Below, piece after piece: positions 8,595 to 18,681 of a stretch of DNA of 59,784 nucleotides; position 1 is the first letter of the stretch; the number at the start of each line of letters is the position of its first letter. Made by a program: the position numbers and the translations under genes. The notes under the pieces were generated by a model. The model was not told where the DNA came from. It did not search any database and saw nothing but the letters and a program-made list of their open reading frames with translations. Origin of the DNA: an uncultured Eubacterium sp. (GTDB lineage Bacteria; Bacillota; Clostridia; Lachnospirales; Lachnospiraceae); NCBI GenBank assembly GCA_900551945.1, contig URYE01000008.1, forward strand, positions 1 to 59,784, written 5' to 3'.

Positions 8595-10577
8595 TTAATC
8601 ATATTCTTTATAAACTCTACTAAGTTCAACAAGGTCTTTTCCACGTTGTATCACTGATACCACATCACCTGTCTTTAATTGTTTATCTTTAACTTTTATC
8701 AAAGTGCTGTCAACAACTTCAAACTCACATTCAATATCATTTATAAGAACTGCACTATAATTATTAAAATGCTCTCCCTCAATAAATATACTATTCATTG
8801 AATTATACACTTGATTTATAATTATGTCTTCTGTTCCCATATAAAGATTAGTGGCAAGAAATGGCATTTTTCCGCCATAAATGTCACAATTGCCATATAA
8901 CATATCGTATTCAAGTATTTTCAAATTCTTAAGATAATCCTGTGTATCTTTTTGTTGTTGGTGAAATCTATTAACATATCCATTAGTTATACATAACTGT
9001 TCTAAAACATAAGATGACAGTTGATAAGCTTCCATGTCTTTATTCTTGACACTCATTCCAAAATTATTCCAAATAATGTATTGTGTCTGATAAATATTTC
9101 CATTAACAAGCTCATTATCGTCAAATTCAAACCCAGGAAGATGGTCGCCATACATTACAAGCACCGTCTGTTCATCTCTTTGTGAAAGATAATCAGTAAG
9201 TTCTTTAATAAAATCATCCATTTCTTTAATCTGATTGACATAATACTCAAAAGCTGTTTGTTTTTCTTTGTCAAAAAAATTGTTAATTTTTATTGAAGGA
9301 GTATATCCTGTTGGTAATTCTGACGGATAATCTCCATGACCTTGAACTGATATTGCATATATATAGTCAGACCCTTCTGTTGAATCTAAGATTTTTTGTA
9401 TTTGACCTGTCAAAATACTATCTTTTGCCCAACCCATAGGCGTAAATGTAACATTTTCCATATACTCAATTGAAGTAAATGTATCATATCCTAGATGTGA
9501 AAATATCCTGTTTCTATCATAAAATGTTCCATAGTTGTTATGTAGTGCATGTGTTGTATAACCTAGATCACTCAAATCATAAGCAACTGACTCACATACT
9601 TTCGTTTGTAAAATAGTTTCATATGGATATTCCCCCGGTCCAAAATCATCCATGTTCATACCTGTCTGCACTTCAAATTCTGTATTCGCTGTTCCTGCAC
9701 CAAACACTGGCACACTTAAAAACCCTGAAGAATACTCACTATACAATTGCTCAAAAACGGGGACAGGATTTTCTGAAAGTGATATGTCCTTTACAAGATT
9801 TGGGTCAAAAAATGACTCAAGCTGTAAAAATATTATATTAGGTCGTTGCTTTGAATTAATAACTTCTCCATCATCAAGCATTGCATTATCATCAAGAGTT
9901 TCTTTTAAAGTTGACATATATTCAGTTGAGTATTCGTCCTCTTTACTTATTCCTCTGCCTACTACACTACATGAAAAGCAATATGCAAATCCATAAGTTT
10001 TATAAGCATTAGCAAGATTTCCAAAGTTCTTACTGAGTATATCATTTGATACAAAAACAGTCGTAAGATAATACAGCAAACCTGCTGTCACACCTATTCT
10101 TAATATCGAATAAGAATAATTAATTTTATCTTTGCATTTTGGTGCTTTTATAAATAAAAAAATAAGTCCACATAGACAAATAAAAAGACTTATACCAATA
10201 AGCACTAACTTAAATACACTTAAATATGCCGGAACTACTTTTACAGCATCATTTATAAGATATATGTCCATTGCTGTAAAAGGAGTCTTTCTAAGTGAAA
10301 GTATAATAAAGTTAGTCACCGCTAATAAAAGCCATAAAAAACTTACAATTCCATACACAAATATTTTTCTTTTAAATAAAAGTGCAATTGACATTGTCAA
10401 TAATATAATTACTGTATTGTATAAAAAGATAACCGGATTAGTAAATATATATACTAATCCGATTAAACTTCTTCTGTTAAGGCATTCAATAATCATATTA
10501 AGCAAAACCGAATATACTATTGTATGAACAAAGTCGTATTTCCAAAGTCTTTTGCAATATACTTTTATCGTTTCCAT
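8595..10577 (-). CDS. LTA synthase family phosphoglycerol transferase (sulfatase fold)
   Basis: A 660-residue membrane enzyme of the LtaS/MdoB group, which polymerises glycerol-phosphate onto a lipid anchor outside the cell. About five N-terminal transmembrane helices (to about 185) precede an extracellular sulfatase-like domain. Metal and nucleophile motifs are visible: LQLESFFDP, then AGTANTEFEVQTGM with the nucleophile Thr, and LVMYGDHLPGF. A C-terminal extension after about 575 (IFIEGEHFNNYSAVLIND and following) looks like an IPT/TIG-type beta domain, not part of classical LtaS. It lies 41 bases downstream of the DUF2225 gene and may share its transcript. Whether the product is true LTA or another polymer is not decidable. 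Confidence 0.88.
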   Translation of the reverse strand: METIKVYCKRLWKYDFVHTIVYSVLLNMIIECLNRRSLIGLVYIFTNPVIFLYNTVIILLTMSIALLFKRKIFVYGIVSFLWLLLAVTNFIILSLRKTPFTAMDIYLINDAVKVVPAYLSVFKLVLIGISLFICLCGLIFLFIKAPKCKDKINYSYSILRIGVTAGLLYYLTTVFVSNDILSKNFGNLANAYKTYGFAYCFSCSVVGRGISKEDEYSTEYMSTLKETLDDNAMLDDGEVINSKQRPNIIFLQLESFFDPNLVKDISLSENPVPVFEQLYSEYSSGFLSVPVFGAGTANTEFEVQTGMNMDDFGPGEYPYETILQTKVCESVAYDLSDLGYTTHALHNNYGTFYDRNRIFSHLGYDTFTSIEYMENVTFTPMGWAKDSILTGQIQKILDSTEGSDYIYAISVQGHGDYPSELPTGYTPSIKINNFFDKEKQTAFEYYVNQIKEMDDFIKELTDYLSQRDEQTVLVMYGDHLPGFEFDDNELVNGNIYQTQYIIWNNFGMSVKNKDMEAYQLSSYVLEQLCITNGYVNRFHQQQKDTQDYLKNLKILEYDMLYGNCDIYGGKMPFLATNLYMGTEDIIINQVYNSMNSIFIEGEHFNNYSAVLINDIECEFEVVDSTLIKVKDKQLKTGDVVSVIQRGKDLVELSRVYKEYD

Positions 10578-10618
10578 AACATTACCTACTTTTTATTTTT
10601 AAATTTTAATATAATCCG

Positions 10619-11419
10619 CTATTGATTATTTTCAACAGAATCATCATCTTCTAAAAGTTCATCACTAATACCTTCTTCTTTCTGTTTTCGCTTTATATCT
10701 TCAATTATATTCCTTGCCTTTTCTTTTGTTTTTTGTGTCGTACTTCTTGAACTTACAACCATAAATGCAAATTTCTTTGCATCAGTATAATCTTTACATT
10801 CATTTCCAAGAACTGCCATTAAAAGATTAACAGTTACTTCATTCATTCCACATATAGGTGGAAATTCTGAAAGCAGAGCTTCTTTAAATCCGTTATATGC
10901 AATATTTTCATATTTATTAATGTTATTTTGACATTTTTCAATGTCTGCTTCTGTTCCTTGTTCCTGTCCCGACTGAATAGCTTCTATCTTCCCCTTATAT
11001 AACCAAGAAAGTTTAAGACAAAGATATGATGCTTCACTTAGCTTTGAGGGCTTTACAGTTGCCGTAAGAAGTGCCATTTTATATCGCCTTATAGCAGTAT
11101 CATAGGAATATACCCCTGTGTCTATCATCATCGCATTATATTTATTGCCAATTTTTGCCCTTAATACTTTTCGTTGATTTTCTGATACATTTTCATAATC
11201 TCTCATTACTGCTGCATATCCACAATAAGGACACATACATACATCATACTTTATTGTATCTATATTCAAATATCTAGGTTTTAAGTCATCATCTGAACCC
11301 ATAAACCTTGTTTTTCCAGTTTTTACTTGAGAGGTTATGAATTTTTTATCACACACTGGACACTTTATATTCTTGTCATATATATACGATGCTTCTTCTT
11401 TTATGTTTTTATCTTCCAT
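10619..11419 (-). CDS. DUF2225 family protein
   Basis: A 266-residue cytosolic protein of the DUF2225 family, of unknown function and common in Clostridia. It opens with a zinc-ribbon-like CPVCDKKF and a second pair CMCPYCGYAA, which probably bind one metal. The middle is helical with TPR-like spacing (YKMALLTATVKPSKLSEASY onward), and the tail is acidic. ATG at 11419 is preferred over an in-frame start 12 codons upstream because GGGTGG precedes it. The LTA synthase gene follows after 41 bases. Confidence 0.8.
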   Translation of the reverse strand: MEDKNIKEEASYIYDKNIKCPVCDKKFITSQVKTGKTRFMGSDDDLKPRYLNIDTIKYDVCMCPYCGYAAVMRDYENVSENQRKVLRAKIGNKYNAMMIDTGVYSYDTAIRRYKMALLTATVKPSKLSEASYLCLKLSWLYKGKIEAIQSGQEQGTEADIEKCQNNINKYENIAYNGFKEALLSEFPPICGMNEVTVNLLMAVLGNECKDYTDAKKFAFMVVSSRSTTQKTKEKARNIIEDIKRKQKEEGISDELLEDDDSVENNQ

Positions 11420-11522
11420 GAAATCCACCCATAGTCTTATTTTGCAAACGCACAATTGCTACACATTACAGCCAGCCACTTACATATTCCCCATATCATT
11501 ACAAAAACTAATTAGGCAGGTG

Positions 11523-11545
11523 AAGCAGATATTTGCAATCTGCTT
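11523..11545. repeat. Perfect short hairpin upstream of the DUF2225 gene
   Basis: AAGCAGAT-ATTTGCA-ATCTGCTT, an 8-bp perfect stem about 100 bases before the DUF2225 start. There is no T-run on the minus side, so it is more likely an operator or leader structure than a terminator. Confidence 0.35.
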
Positions 11546-11597
11546 TAATAATTGCTTATAACTTTATTTATCAGAAAAATTTTACTTCTTTTAAATA

Positions 11598-11655
11598 CAA
11601 GCAATCTCCTAATAACCGACCTTTATTAGTTAATCAATAAATAGGAAATTGCTTG
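11598..11655 (-). terminator. Inverted repeat after glnS (possible terminator)
   Basis: CAAGCAAT..CCTA near 11598 pairs with its complement ending at 11655, with an AT-rich loop. It begins 15 bases past the glnS stop. The downstream strand is T-rich but not a clean run, so termination is only probable. Confidence 0.4.
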
Positions 11656-11669
11656 ATAGTGTTATAACA

Positions 11670-13334
11670 TTACTTAGGAAGCTTAAATGAACTCTTAAGG
11701 GATACAATTCTATTAAATACAGGCTCTCCTTGCTTTGAGTCCTTTAAATCAGCACAGAAATATCCATTTCTTACAAACTGGAACTTATCTTGTGGCTGTG
11801 CCTTAGCAAGTTCAGGTTCAACATAACAAGCTTCAACTACTGTAAGTGAGTTAGGATTAACATTAATTGAACCATCTTCTTCGTTATAAACTCCCTTTTC
11901 TTCATCAACAATATTTTCATAAAGACGAGTCTTTACCTTAACACCTTCTGTTGCTGAAACCCAGTGAATTGTTCCTTTAACCTTGCGGCCTGTAAAGTTG
12001 CCACCTCTTGTTTCTGGGTCATAAGTACAGTGAATTTCTGTAATATTGCCATTTTCATCTTTCTTATAATCAACACAAGTTACAAAATAAGCATTCATAA
12101 GACGTACTTCATTGCCAGGGAAAAGTCTAAAATATTTCTTAGGTGGTTCTTCCATAAAGTCTTCTCTTTCAATATAAAGTTCCTTAGTAAATGGTACTTT
12201 TCTTACTCCAAGTTCTGGATTTTCCTGATTATTAGGTACTTCCATATATTCCACTTGACCCTCTGGATAATTATCAATAATTAACTTAACGGGGTCAAGT
12301 ACTGCCATCATTCTCTTAGCCTTTAACTTAAGGTCTTCTCTTATACAATATTCAAGCATTGGGTACTCTACAGCACCTTGACTCTTTGTTACACCAACAA
12401 GGTCAACAAACATCTTAATTGACTCAGGTGTAAAACCTCTTCTTCTCAATGCTGCAATAGAAACAAGACGTGGGTCATCCCAACCATCAACAATTCCATC
12501 TTCGACAAGCTTCTTTATATATCTCTTACCTGTTACAACATTGTTAAGATAGAGCTTTGCAAATTCAATCTGCTTTGGTGGATTTTCATATCCAACTTCT
12601 CTTACAACCCAATCATAAAGAGGTCTGTGGTCCTCAAATTCAAGTGTACAAATAGAATGAGTTACACCTTCTGTTGCATCTTCAATAGGGTGTGCAAAAT
12701 CATACATAGGATAAATACACCACTTATCTCCTGTTCTATGATGAGAAATATGTGCAACTCTATATATAACAGGGTCTCTCATATTAATGTTAGGTGAAGC
12801 CATATCAATCTTAGCTCTTAAAACCTTTTCACCATCTGCATACTTACCATTTTTCATATTTTCAAAAAGTTCAAGATTTTCTTCAACTGAACGATTTCTA
12901 TATGGACTTTCCTTGCCTGGTTCTGTAAGTGTTCCTCTGTATTCTCTTATCTGCTCTGCTGTAAGGTCACAAACATAAGCCTTTCCCTTTTTAATAAGCT
13001 TTACAGCAGCTTCATACATTTCTTCAAAATATCCTGAAGCAAATAAAACATCACCATGCCACTTAGCACCAAGCCATTCAACATCAGCTTTAATTGACTC
13101 AACAAATTCTTCTTTTTCTTTTGTTGGGTTAGTGTCATCAAATCTTAAATTAAACTGACCATCGTATTCCTTTGCAAGCCCATAATTTAAAAGTATAGAC
13201 TTAGCATGACCAATATGAAGATAACCGTTAGGCTCTGGTGGAAATCTAGTTACCACCTTACTACAATGACCTTCTTCTATATCCTTATCTATAATCTGTT
13301 CAATAAAATTCTTTGAAACAGCTTCGTTTTCCAT
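11670..13334 (-). CDS. glnS: Glutaminyl-tRNA synthetase
   Basis: A 554-residue class I aminoacyl-tRNA synthetase that charges tRNA-Gln. It has the signature [16 protein letters not shown] with HIGH at 40-43, the class-typical LRFDDTNP, and [11 protein letters not shown] at about 267 where the KMSKS loop belongs; this VTGKR variant is what I expect in clostridial GlnRS. The C-terminal half is the two beta-barrel anticodon-binding domain. Length matches bacterial GlnRS without a YqeY extension. A direct GlnRS is notable in Firmicutes, many of which rely on GatCAB instead. No T-box-like leader was recognised upstream. Confidence 0.96.
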   Translation of the reverse strand: MENEAVSKNFIEQIIDKDIEEGHCSKVVTRFPPEPNGYLHIGHAKSILLNYGLAKEYDGQFNLRFDDTNPTKEKEEFVESIKADVEWLGAKWHGDVLFASGYFEEMYEAAVKLIKKGKAYVCDLTAEQIREYRGTLTEPGKESPYRNRSVEENLELFENMKNGKYADGEKVLRAKIDMASPNINMRDPVIYRVAHISHHRTGDKWCIYPMYDFAHPIEDATEGVTHSICTLEFEDHRPLYDWVVREVGYENPPKQIEFAKLYLNNVVTGKRYIKKLVEDGIVDGWDDPRLVSIAALRRRGFTPESIKMFVDLVGVTKSQGAVEYPMLEYCIREDLKLKAKRMMAVLDPVKLIIDNYPEGQVEYMEVPNNQENPELGVRKVPFTKELYIEREDFMEEPPKKYFRLFPGNEVRLMNAYFVTCVDYKKDENGNITEIHCTYDPETRGGNFTGRKVKGTIHWVSATEGVKVKTRLYENIVDEEKGVYNEEDGSINVNPNSLTVVEACYVEPELAKAQPQDKFQFVRNGYFCADLKDSKQGEPVFNRIVSLKSSFKLPK

Positions 13335-13616
13335 GATAAATCCTGCTACTAAACTTTAATATATACTAATTTTATTTAGCAACTTTTCCTTTCCTAGTTT
13401 TTGTAATTTCTTAATTGTCTTATTATTTTATTATACAATACTATCACTTTTTAAGTCAAATATTTGTCCTTTACGCACTCAATAAACACATTTTAATATT
13501 TTGCATTTTCAATAACTTATATCCTTTAAAAGCCTAAAAATGCAATATCATTAACGGAAGTAGGTGGAAAATTTTATACCTACTTCTATTGACTAATAAA
13601 TAGTACAAAAATTAAT
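13335..13616. other. Intergenic region between aroK and glnS
   Basis: AT-rich, no gene seen. It holds an inverted repeat GAAGTAGGT/ACCTACTTC at 13557-13586, 31 bases past the aroK stop and possibly its terminator, and a looser pair TTGCATTTT/AAAATGCAA at about 13501-13545. No consensus promoter or riboswitch was recognised. Confidence 0.5.
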
Positions 13617-14114
13617 TTATAATAATTGTGCAAGCTCTAACACTGAGTCTTTTAAAGATTTACCTTCAAGATTAACTGTTATCTCAGCATACTTTTCATA
13701 CAAAGCTCTTCTATCGTCAAATATCTCTTTTACAGTTGTCTTACCATTTGAAACAACGCCTCTTTCCTTAAGACTGCCGAGTCTTTCATTAAGGTCTGCT
13801 TCTGATACTTTAAGATAAACAATAGTTCCAATACTTTTTAAATGTTCCATTGCTTCGCTTCCATACACAACACTCCCACCTGTTGCTATAACAGTCTTTG
13901 TATATTCAAGTGATTTATTAATATCATTTTCAATTTGAATAAATCCTGCATCACCATTTTCTTCTATAAGCTGCTCAAGTGTCTTATGATAAGCTCCTTG
14001 TATTACAAGGTCTGAATCCACAAAATCATATCCTAATCTTTTTGCTAATACAACTCCTATAGTACTTTTTCCTGAGCCTGGCATACCAATAAGCACAATG
14101 TTATCCTTTTTCAT
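13617..14114 (-). CDS. aroK: Shikimate kinase
   Basis: A 165-residue P-loop kinase that phosphorylates shikimate in chorismate synthesis. The Walker A IGMPGSGKST (8-17) is at the N-terminus. The shikimate-binding DSDLVIQ (about 33), the second motif ATGGSVVYG (about 77) and the lid arginine region LKERGVV (about 115) are all in place. Length is standard. The start codon follows AAAGGA. It stands alone rather than in an aro operon and is divergent from a small gene on the plus strand. Confidence 0.94.
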   Translation of the reverse strand: MKKDNIVLIGMPGSGKSTIGVVLAKRLGYDFVDSDLVIQGAYHKTLEQLIEENGDAGFIQIENDINKSLEYTKTVIATGGSVVYGSEAMEHLKSIGTIVYLKVSEADLNERLGSLKERGVVSNGKTTVKEIFDDRRALYEKYAEITVNLEGKSLKDSVLELAQLL

Positions 14115-14270
14115 AAAATGTAATCCTTTCGCATATAAAAACTTATTTGTTTATTTTCAAATCAGGCAAAATCTACCTGTTTTATATATATTTTACTCCA
14201 CATAATAACATTACAGCAATAAAAATATTAACAATTACACGCATAAGTATATGCAGAAATGGAGTTGACT

Positions 14271-14471
14271 ATGGATAATTATAATAGTAACGGAAGTGGA
14301 GTAAGTGAAGACCTTTTTGGTTTTATACCACCTAATATGATGTATCCACAAAACAATTCTGTTCCTGATGGCTTTTCTTCAAAAGAAGAGTATGAGCGAT
14401 ACCTTTACCATCAGGAACATGACAATGATTTTCATTTAAAAATTTCAAACAATTCTAAATCTTCTAATTAA
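14271..14471 (+). CDS. Small hypothetical protein (66 aa)
   Basis: An unrecognised 66-residue soluble protein: Asn/Ser-rich N-terminus, GFIPPNMMYPQNN in the middle, then an acidic-aromatic stretch SKEEYERYLYHQEHDNDFHLK. There is no signal peptide or membrane segment. ATG at 14271 is preferred because GGAG (14261-14264) sits correctly before it, whereas the in-frame ATG at 14259 overlaps that site. It converges on hslO with a 25-base gap. The good ribosome site and sensible composition argue that it is real. Confidence 0.6.
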   Translation: MDNYNSNGSGVSEDLFGFIPPNMMYPQNNSVPDGFSSKEEYERYLYHQEHDNDFHLKISNNSKSSN

Positions 14472-14496
14472 CTTATATTTCAATTCGCTTAAAAAC

Positions 14497-15375
14497 TTAT
14501 TTCGTAACAGCCTCAAGCATTTGTTCAAGTTCTTCTGGACTAAATGTATAATGGCTGTTACAAAAATGACAATTAACTTCAATTGGCTTGTTATCATCAA
14601 CCATTTCTTTAAGGTCTTTTGCACCAATACTCATAACTGCCTTGCTTACTCTTTCCTTTGAACAATTACAGTGAAATTGTGTTTGAACAGTATCAAGTAT
14701 TTCAAGCTCCATGTCACCTAAAATATGCTCTAATATCTTTTCAGGTGTCATTCCATTTTCAAGCATTTCTGTTACAGACTTTACTTCTTTTATTCTCTTT
14801 TCAAGCTTATCAATTACTTCTTCTGTGGCATCTGGCATAAGCTGGATTATAAAACCACCTGCCTGTTCTACTGTATTTTCCTTAGTCATAAGAACTCCAA
14901 GTCCTACAGAAGATGGTACTTGCTCACTTGTTGCGTAATAATAAGTTAAATCATCTGCAATTTCACTTGTTATAAGAATAGTATCTCCAACATAAGGCTC
15001 TTTAAGTCCAATATCTTTTATTACACTTAATACACCAATACCAACAGCTCCAGCTATATCAAGCTTTCCATCTTTAAGTGGAAGCATAACTTCTGGATTA
15101 CCAACAAAGCCTTTTACGTTTCCTTTAGGGTCAGCGGTAACTGTCATTGCACCTATTGGACCATTTCCCTTAATCTGTACTGTTAAGATATCTGCGTCAC
15201 TTTTCATTGTAACACCCATCATTGCACCACCTGTAAGAAGTCTTCCAAGTGCTACTGTTGCAATCGGACTTGTGTTGTGTAACTGTCTTGCCTTTTCTAC
15301 TGTATCTTTAGTTGTTGCTGCAAAAGCTCGTATCTGTCCTTTGGCTGCAATTGCTCTTACTATATAATCACTCAT
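14497..15375 (-). CDS. hslO: Hsp33 redox-regulated chaperone
   Basis: A 292-residue holdase activated by oxidation. The C-terminal zinc centre shows CNC and, about 33 residues later, CHFC, the four redox cysteines. The N-terminal core carries the family motif TSPIATVALGRLLTGGAMMG-like sequence (positions about 40-60). The start is placed at the Met of MSDYIVRAIA, the usual beginning of the family; two in-frame upstream Mets exist but have no better ribosome site. It is convergent with the small gene at 14271-14471. Confidence 0.95.
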   Translation of the reverse strand: MSDYIVRAIAAKGQIRAFAATTKDTVEKARQLHNTSPIATVALGRLLTGGAMMGVTMKSDADILTVQIKGNGPIGAMTVTADPKGNVKGFVGNPEVMLPLKDGKLDIAGAVGIGVLSVIKDIGLKEPYVGDTILITSEIADDLTYYYATSEQVPSSVGLGVLMTKENTVEQAGGFIIQLMPDATEEVIDKLEKRIKEVKSVTEMLENGMTPEKILEHILGDMELEILDTVQTQFHCNCSKERVSKAVMSIGAKDLKEMVDDNKPIEVNCHFCNSHYTFSPEELEQMLEAVTK

Positions 15376-15638
15376 TTTATTTTTCACCATTAGCATATAT
15401 TTTTAATAGTTTTAATATACTTTAATATTTAATCTAAAATATTTATTCAAACTCATTAGTAAATATATTAAAACCTATCTAAATAGCTTTTCCTTTCTTA
15501 AAATTCTATTTTACTTACAATAAATATAAAACTCTTTCTGCGAATTTCTAAAGTCATTGTGACAAGCATCAAAATCTAATTCAATCATAGACTTTAATTC
15601 GCTACTTGTTTAAATAAAAGAACTACCTAATTAATAGT
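15376..15638. other. Intergenic region before hslO, with a dispersed repeat motif
   Basis: No gene seen. At 15537-15554 it carries TCTGCGAATTTCTAAAGT, which recurs with one change at 25051-25068. No clear promoter or terminator hairpin was recognised. Confidence 0.4.
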
Positions 15639-16388
15639 TTAAAGTTTTTCAATAATATAATGTAATCTTTCACTGTCATCAGTTGGTTCATCATGTGTAA
15701 AGGAGTTATAAACGGCTCTAATTTTAAGCCCTGCCCTACTAACTGCCTGTTCTACTTCCTGCTGTGTAAAGCCATGCTGAAAATGACTTTCTTCATATCT
15801 GTCAAATGTTCCCTCATCATTTTGTATAAACACAGCAAGGTCATATTCATTATCCCTTGTATCTTCGTGGTAAATATTATCCCACACAAAAGCTGACTCA
15901 TCCCTATTTTCTGCATAAGTATTGTCCGCAAGAATATCTCTGAAAAAGTGTATTGTCTTTAAATCGAATATAAATACACCACCTATTTTTAAATTTTCTT
16001 TTACACAGCTAAATACTGATGTAAGGTCTTTGGGATTTGTAATATAATTCATAGAGTCACATATACTTATCATTGCGTCCATTTCATATGGAAATTCAAA
16101 ATCTCTCATATCTTGAAGACTGTATACAATCTGTTGTCCGCTCTCATACATCTTTTCAGCAGCAATAGTAAGCATATCTGGTGCATTGTCGATACCAACA
16201 CACTCATATCCTGCATTGTCTAATATCTGCGTCACTGTACCAGTTCCACAACCCAAATCAGCAACCTTCATTCCTTCTTTTATGCCATTTTCTTTTAAAA
16301 GCTCTATTAAATATGCACTCCATTCATCGTATGGAATATTATCCATATATTCATCATAAACATAAGCAAAACCTGTATATGCGTTCAT
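15639..16388 (-). CDS. Class I SAM-dependent methyltransferase
   Basis: A 249-residue cytosolic methyltransferase. The SAM-binding motif I VADLGCGTGTVTQIL and the acidic motif II end CVGIDNAPDML are clear, followed by MISICDSMNYI. It opens with YTGFAYVYDEYMDNIPYDEW, seen in a widespread Firmicutes family often located near rsfS or nadD-type genes; its substrate is not known. ATG at 16388 is chosen for its GGAG at eight bases. The gene is monocistronic, with a non-coding 240-base stretch downstream. Confidence 0.85.
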   Translation of the reverse strand: MNAYTGFAYVYDEYMDNIPYDEWSAYLIELLKENGIKEGMKVADLGCGTGTVTQILDNAGYECVGIDNAPDMLTIAAEKMYESGQQIVYSLQDMRDFEFPYEMDAMISICDSMNYITNPKDLTSVFSCVKENLKIGGVFIFDLKTIHFFRDILADNTYAENRDESAFVWDNIYHEDTRDNEYDLAVFIQNDEGTFDRYEESHFQHGFTQQEVEQAVSRAGLKIRAVYNSFTHDEPTDDSERLHYIIEKL

Positions 16389-16606
16389 AATCTTCTCCAT
16401 TTCTACACAATTATTAACTGTTTAAGTAGATACTTGTAATCCACTTTTTACAAAATCTTACCAACAAAGCCTTAAAATTGCAATAGCCCATCACTTTAAG
16501 TTGAAATAATTCTCATTTTACCATATACTAATATAGACGTTTTAAGATAATATAAAACATCATATTACGATTATTAAATATACTGCATATAATTATGAGG
16601 AAAATT

Positions 16607-17209
16607 ATGAAAACTTACAGAAAACGATATATCAACCAACTTAAAAATTTCAGAAAATATTATCTATTACTTATTATATTTTCTATTATAATTTTTGCAT
16701 TATGTATTCATATAAGTATCTTTCAATGTTTTTCTCCTTTTGAATATAAAAACACAATGTCTGCCAACAATACCTATGAAATGGGAACTCGTTATGTTGA
16801 TTGTAGTGCAGATACTCTTTATTATACAGGATATGATTACACAAAAGGTTCTACTGTAAAGGGTTATTATTACTACAGCCTTAATAATGAAACTTGCACT
16901 ATATATCTTTTATCAAAAAAGACAGTTGGCTCACAACCTGCATTAATAATTAGTGATGTATCATTTACTGGAAAACTTGTAAAAAACGACTCAAATCTTA
17001 ATAACCTATTAAAATATATGTCACATGACCTTAAATGGAATTACAACGGAATACAAAAATTTTCAAGTGATATAATTATTAGTGAATGTGATTACAATAT
17101 TATGCTCTATGTAATTATCTCAATACTTGCGATTATTATTGTTATAGCTGATGCTGAATTTATAATATTTATATTTATAAATAAAAAACACTTTCTTCGC
17201 AAAAAGTAA
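16607..17209 (+). CDS. Two-helix membrane protein, hypothetical
   Basis: An unrecognised 200-residue protein. A basic N-terminus is followed by a membrane helix (about 22-42), an extracellular-like domain of about 110 residues rich in Tyr/Asn/Ser, and a second helix (about 170-190) with a basic end KKHFLRKK. ATG at 16607 is selected because GAGG at 16597-16600 sits six bases upstream; an in-frame ATG at 16595 overlaps that site. A hairpin terminator follows. It may be a small sensor or envelope protein, but nothing supports a function. Confidence 0.65.
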   Translation: MKTYRKRYINQLKNFRKYYLLLIIFSIIIFALCIHISIFQCFSPFEYKNTMSANNTYEMGTRYVDCSADTLYYTGYDYTKGSTVKGYYYYSLNNETCTIYLLSKKTVGSQPALIISDVSFTGKLVKNDSNLNNLLKYMSHDLKWNYNGIQKFSSDIIISECDYNIMLYVIISILAIIIVIADAEFIIFIFINKKHFLRKK

Positions 17210-17215
17210 CTCAAA

Positions 17216-17262
17216 AGCCACACAACAGTTGATATTACATCAGCTATTATGTGGCTCTCTTT
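17216..17262 (+). terminator. Terminator between convergent genes
   Basis: AGCCACA..CAGTTGAT pairs with ATCAGCT..TGTGGCT (7 bp perfect, then an imperfect inner stem), followed by CTCTTT. It closes the plus-strand membrane protein gene and could also act on the minus-strand SEC-C gene, which ends at 17323. Confidence 0.7.
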
Positions 17263-17322
17263 ACTAGTAAATATAATTACTAGATATATACAACAATCTG
17301 TCTAAATACAAATCTTTTTAGA

Positions 17323-17829
17323 TTACACATTCTTTCCACAGCATTGCTTATACTTCTTACCGCTTCCGCATGGACATGGTTCATTTCTACCAATCTTTTT
17401 ACCCTTAACAACTGTTCCTGAAAGCTTCTGCTTCTTATAAAGCTGCTTTCTTGTTTCTTCGTCAAGAAGATTATCCCACTGTGGTAATTCATATAACCAG
17501 TCAGCCTTACAACCTACCATGTTGTAGTAAAGCTTTTCCTTATCGTAATCAAGAGAAACTTCTGTATCTTCTTCCATAGTTTCAATTGGATTAGCTACTT
17601 TAAGACTGTCGTTGATACCATCAAGGAAACCTACCATCATAAGAACTTCAACACCGAACTTATCAGCAAGTTCTTTTACTGTTCCTTTTACAACTGTTTC
17701 AGGTGTAGAAAGAATATTTTCATAAATACCCTTTTCTAACTGAAAATATCCACCCCAGAATTCAGAAGCCTGCTTCTGGTCCATTTCTGTTTCATATGCT
17801 AACTTTCTCCAAGTTTCAAGTAAAGCCAT
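17323..17829 (-). CDS. SEC-C motif protein
   Basis: A 168-residue protein ending in [18 protein letters not shown], the SEC-C zinc-binding motif also found at the SecA C-terminus. The first 140 residues are helical and acidic with no recognised fold. Stand-alone SEC-C proteins are common; a role in ribosome or SecB-like contacts is suggested for the motif only. It lies 51 bases after the FliD-like gene and ends a five-gene minus-strand run, but the looser spacing means it may not be functionally linked. Confidence 0.8.
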   Translation of the reverse strand: MALLETWRKLAYETEMDQKQASEFWGGYFQLEKGIYENILSTPETVVKGTVKELADKFGVEVLMMVGFLDGINDSLKVANPIETMEEDTEVSLDYDKEKLYYNMVGCKADWLYELPQWDNLLDEETRKQLYKKQKLSGTVVKGKKIGRNEPCPCGSGKKYKQCCGKNV

Positions 17830-17880
17830 TATTATTCTTTGCTAAAAGTATATATTAACTTCTAGCTTTCCTTTCATTAA

Positions 17881-18630
17881 TTATTTGAATGTATCATATA
17901 TTGAACCTGATATATATGAATAACTTCCCATATTAGAATATGTAGATGAAGATGATAACTTTGCAAGCTGTGATACCGCAGAACTATAAGAAGATGTAGC
18001 ACTTGTAGATGTCATTTTTCCAAATGAACCACTTCCTGTAAATAATGACTTTACAGTTGTCATATCTGCACTCTTAAACTTATCTTCATCAACAGTAAGC
18101 TTATTATCTGAGCCAACAGTTATACCTACTTTTGAAAGAAGGTTCTTGTTAGCCTTTGTATAAGCTACCATTGTTGAACTCGTTCTTAATACACTATTAT
18201 CACTCGAATTACCTGAAGCACTTACAAGTGAGTTATAATCCTTTGCGAAAGATGATACAGCTTTATAAATAGCATCTTTATCATAATCTGTTGAAGTTAC
18301 GCCATCTTTATCAGTAGTTGTAGTCTTTTTCCAAAGCTTGTCAGAGCTAAGTTCTTTAACATCATTTACAAGATTAGATGCACTATCTCTTACGGTAGCA
18401 GCATTAACCTTTTGTGATGAAGTAGTCTTATCAGTAGTACTATCCGTCTTTGAAGTAGAGTTACTTGACGATGTACCTAACTCTTTAGCATAATAAGCTT
18501 TAACAAGTTTTCTATATGAACCATTTCTTATTGAATTATAATCAGCATAATTAATACCTGACATATAATTATTGCTACTGCTATTATTAAGTGATGAAAA
18601 TAGTGATGAAATAGAACTTGAATTATACAT
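17881..18630 (-). CDS. FliD-like Ser/Thr-rich protein
   Basis: A 249-residue protein dominated by Ser, Thr, Asn, Lys and Tyr. The segment LLSKVGITVGSDNKLTVDEDKFKSADMTTVKSLFTG resembles (given here as separate motifs LLSKVGI, LTVDEDKF, VKSLFTG) the conserved C-terminal core of the flagellar cap protein FliD/HAP2. It lacks the N-terminal FliD domain and shows no signal peptide, so export through a flagellar-type system or a cytosolic role are both open. A strong AAGGAGG precedes the start. It follows the carrier-protein gene by 51 bases. No flagellar genes are in the window. Confidence 0.55.
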   Translation of the reverse strand: MYNSSSISSLFSSLNNSSSNNYMSGINYADYNSIRNGSYRKLVKAYYAKELGTSSSNSTSKTDSTTDKTTSSQKVNAATVRDSASNLVNDVKELSSDKLWKKTTTTDKDGVTSTDYDKDAIYKAVSSFAKDYNSLVSASGNSSDNSVLRTSSTMVAYTKANKNLLSKVGITVGSDNKLTVDEDKFKSADMTTVKSLFTGSGSFGKMTSTSATSSYSSAVSQLAKLSSSSTYSNMGSYSYISGSIYDTFK

Positions 18631-18681
18631 AACTCATTCCTCCTTATCTAAAACAGACCACTACCATACATCATACACTAA

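Noticed and set aside
13335..13616. T-box or other riboswitch near glnS and aroK
   Set aside because: No T-box sequence (TGG-type antiterminator) and no conserved fold seen; this side is also downstream of aroK.
17280..17492. Minus-strand ORF overlapping the SEC-C gene end
   Set aside because: It lies in another frame over the SEC-C gene and its terminator, without its own ribosome site.
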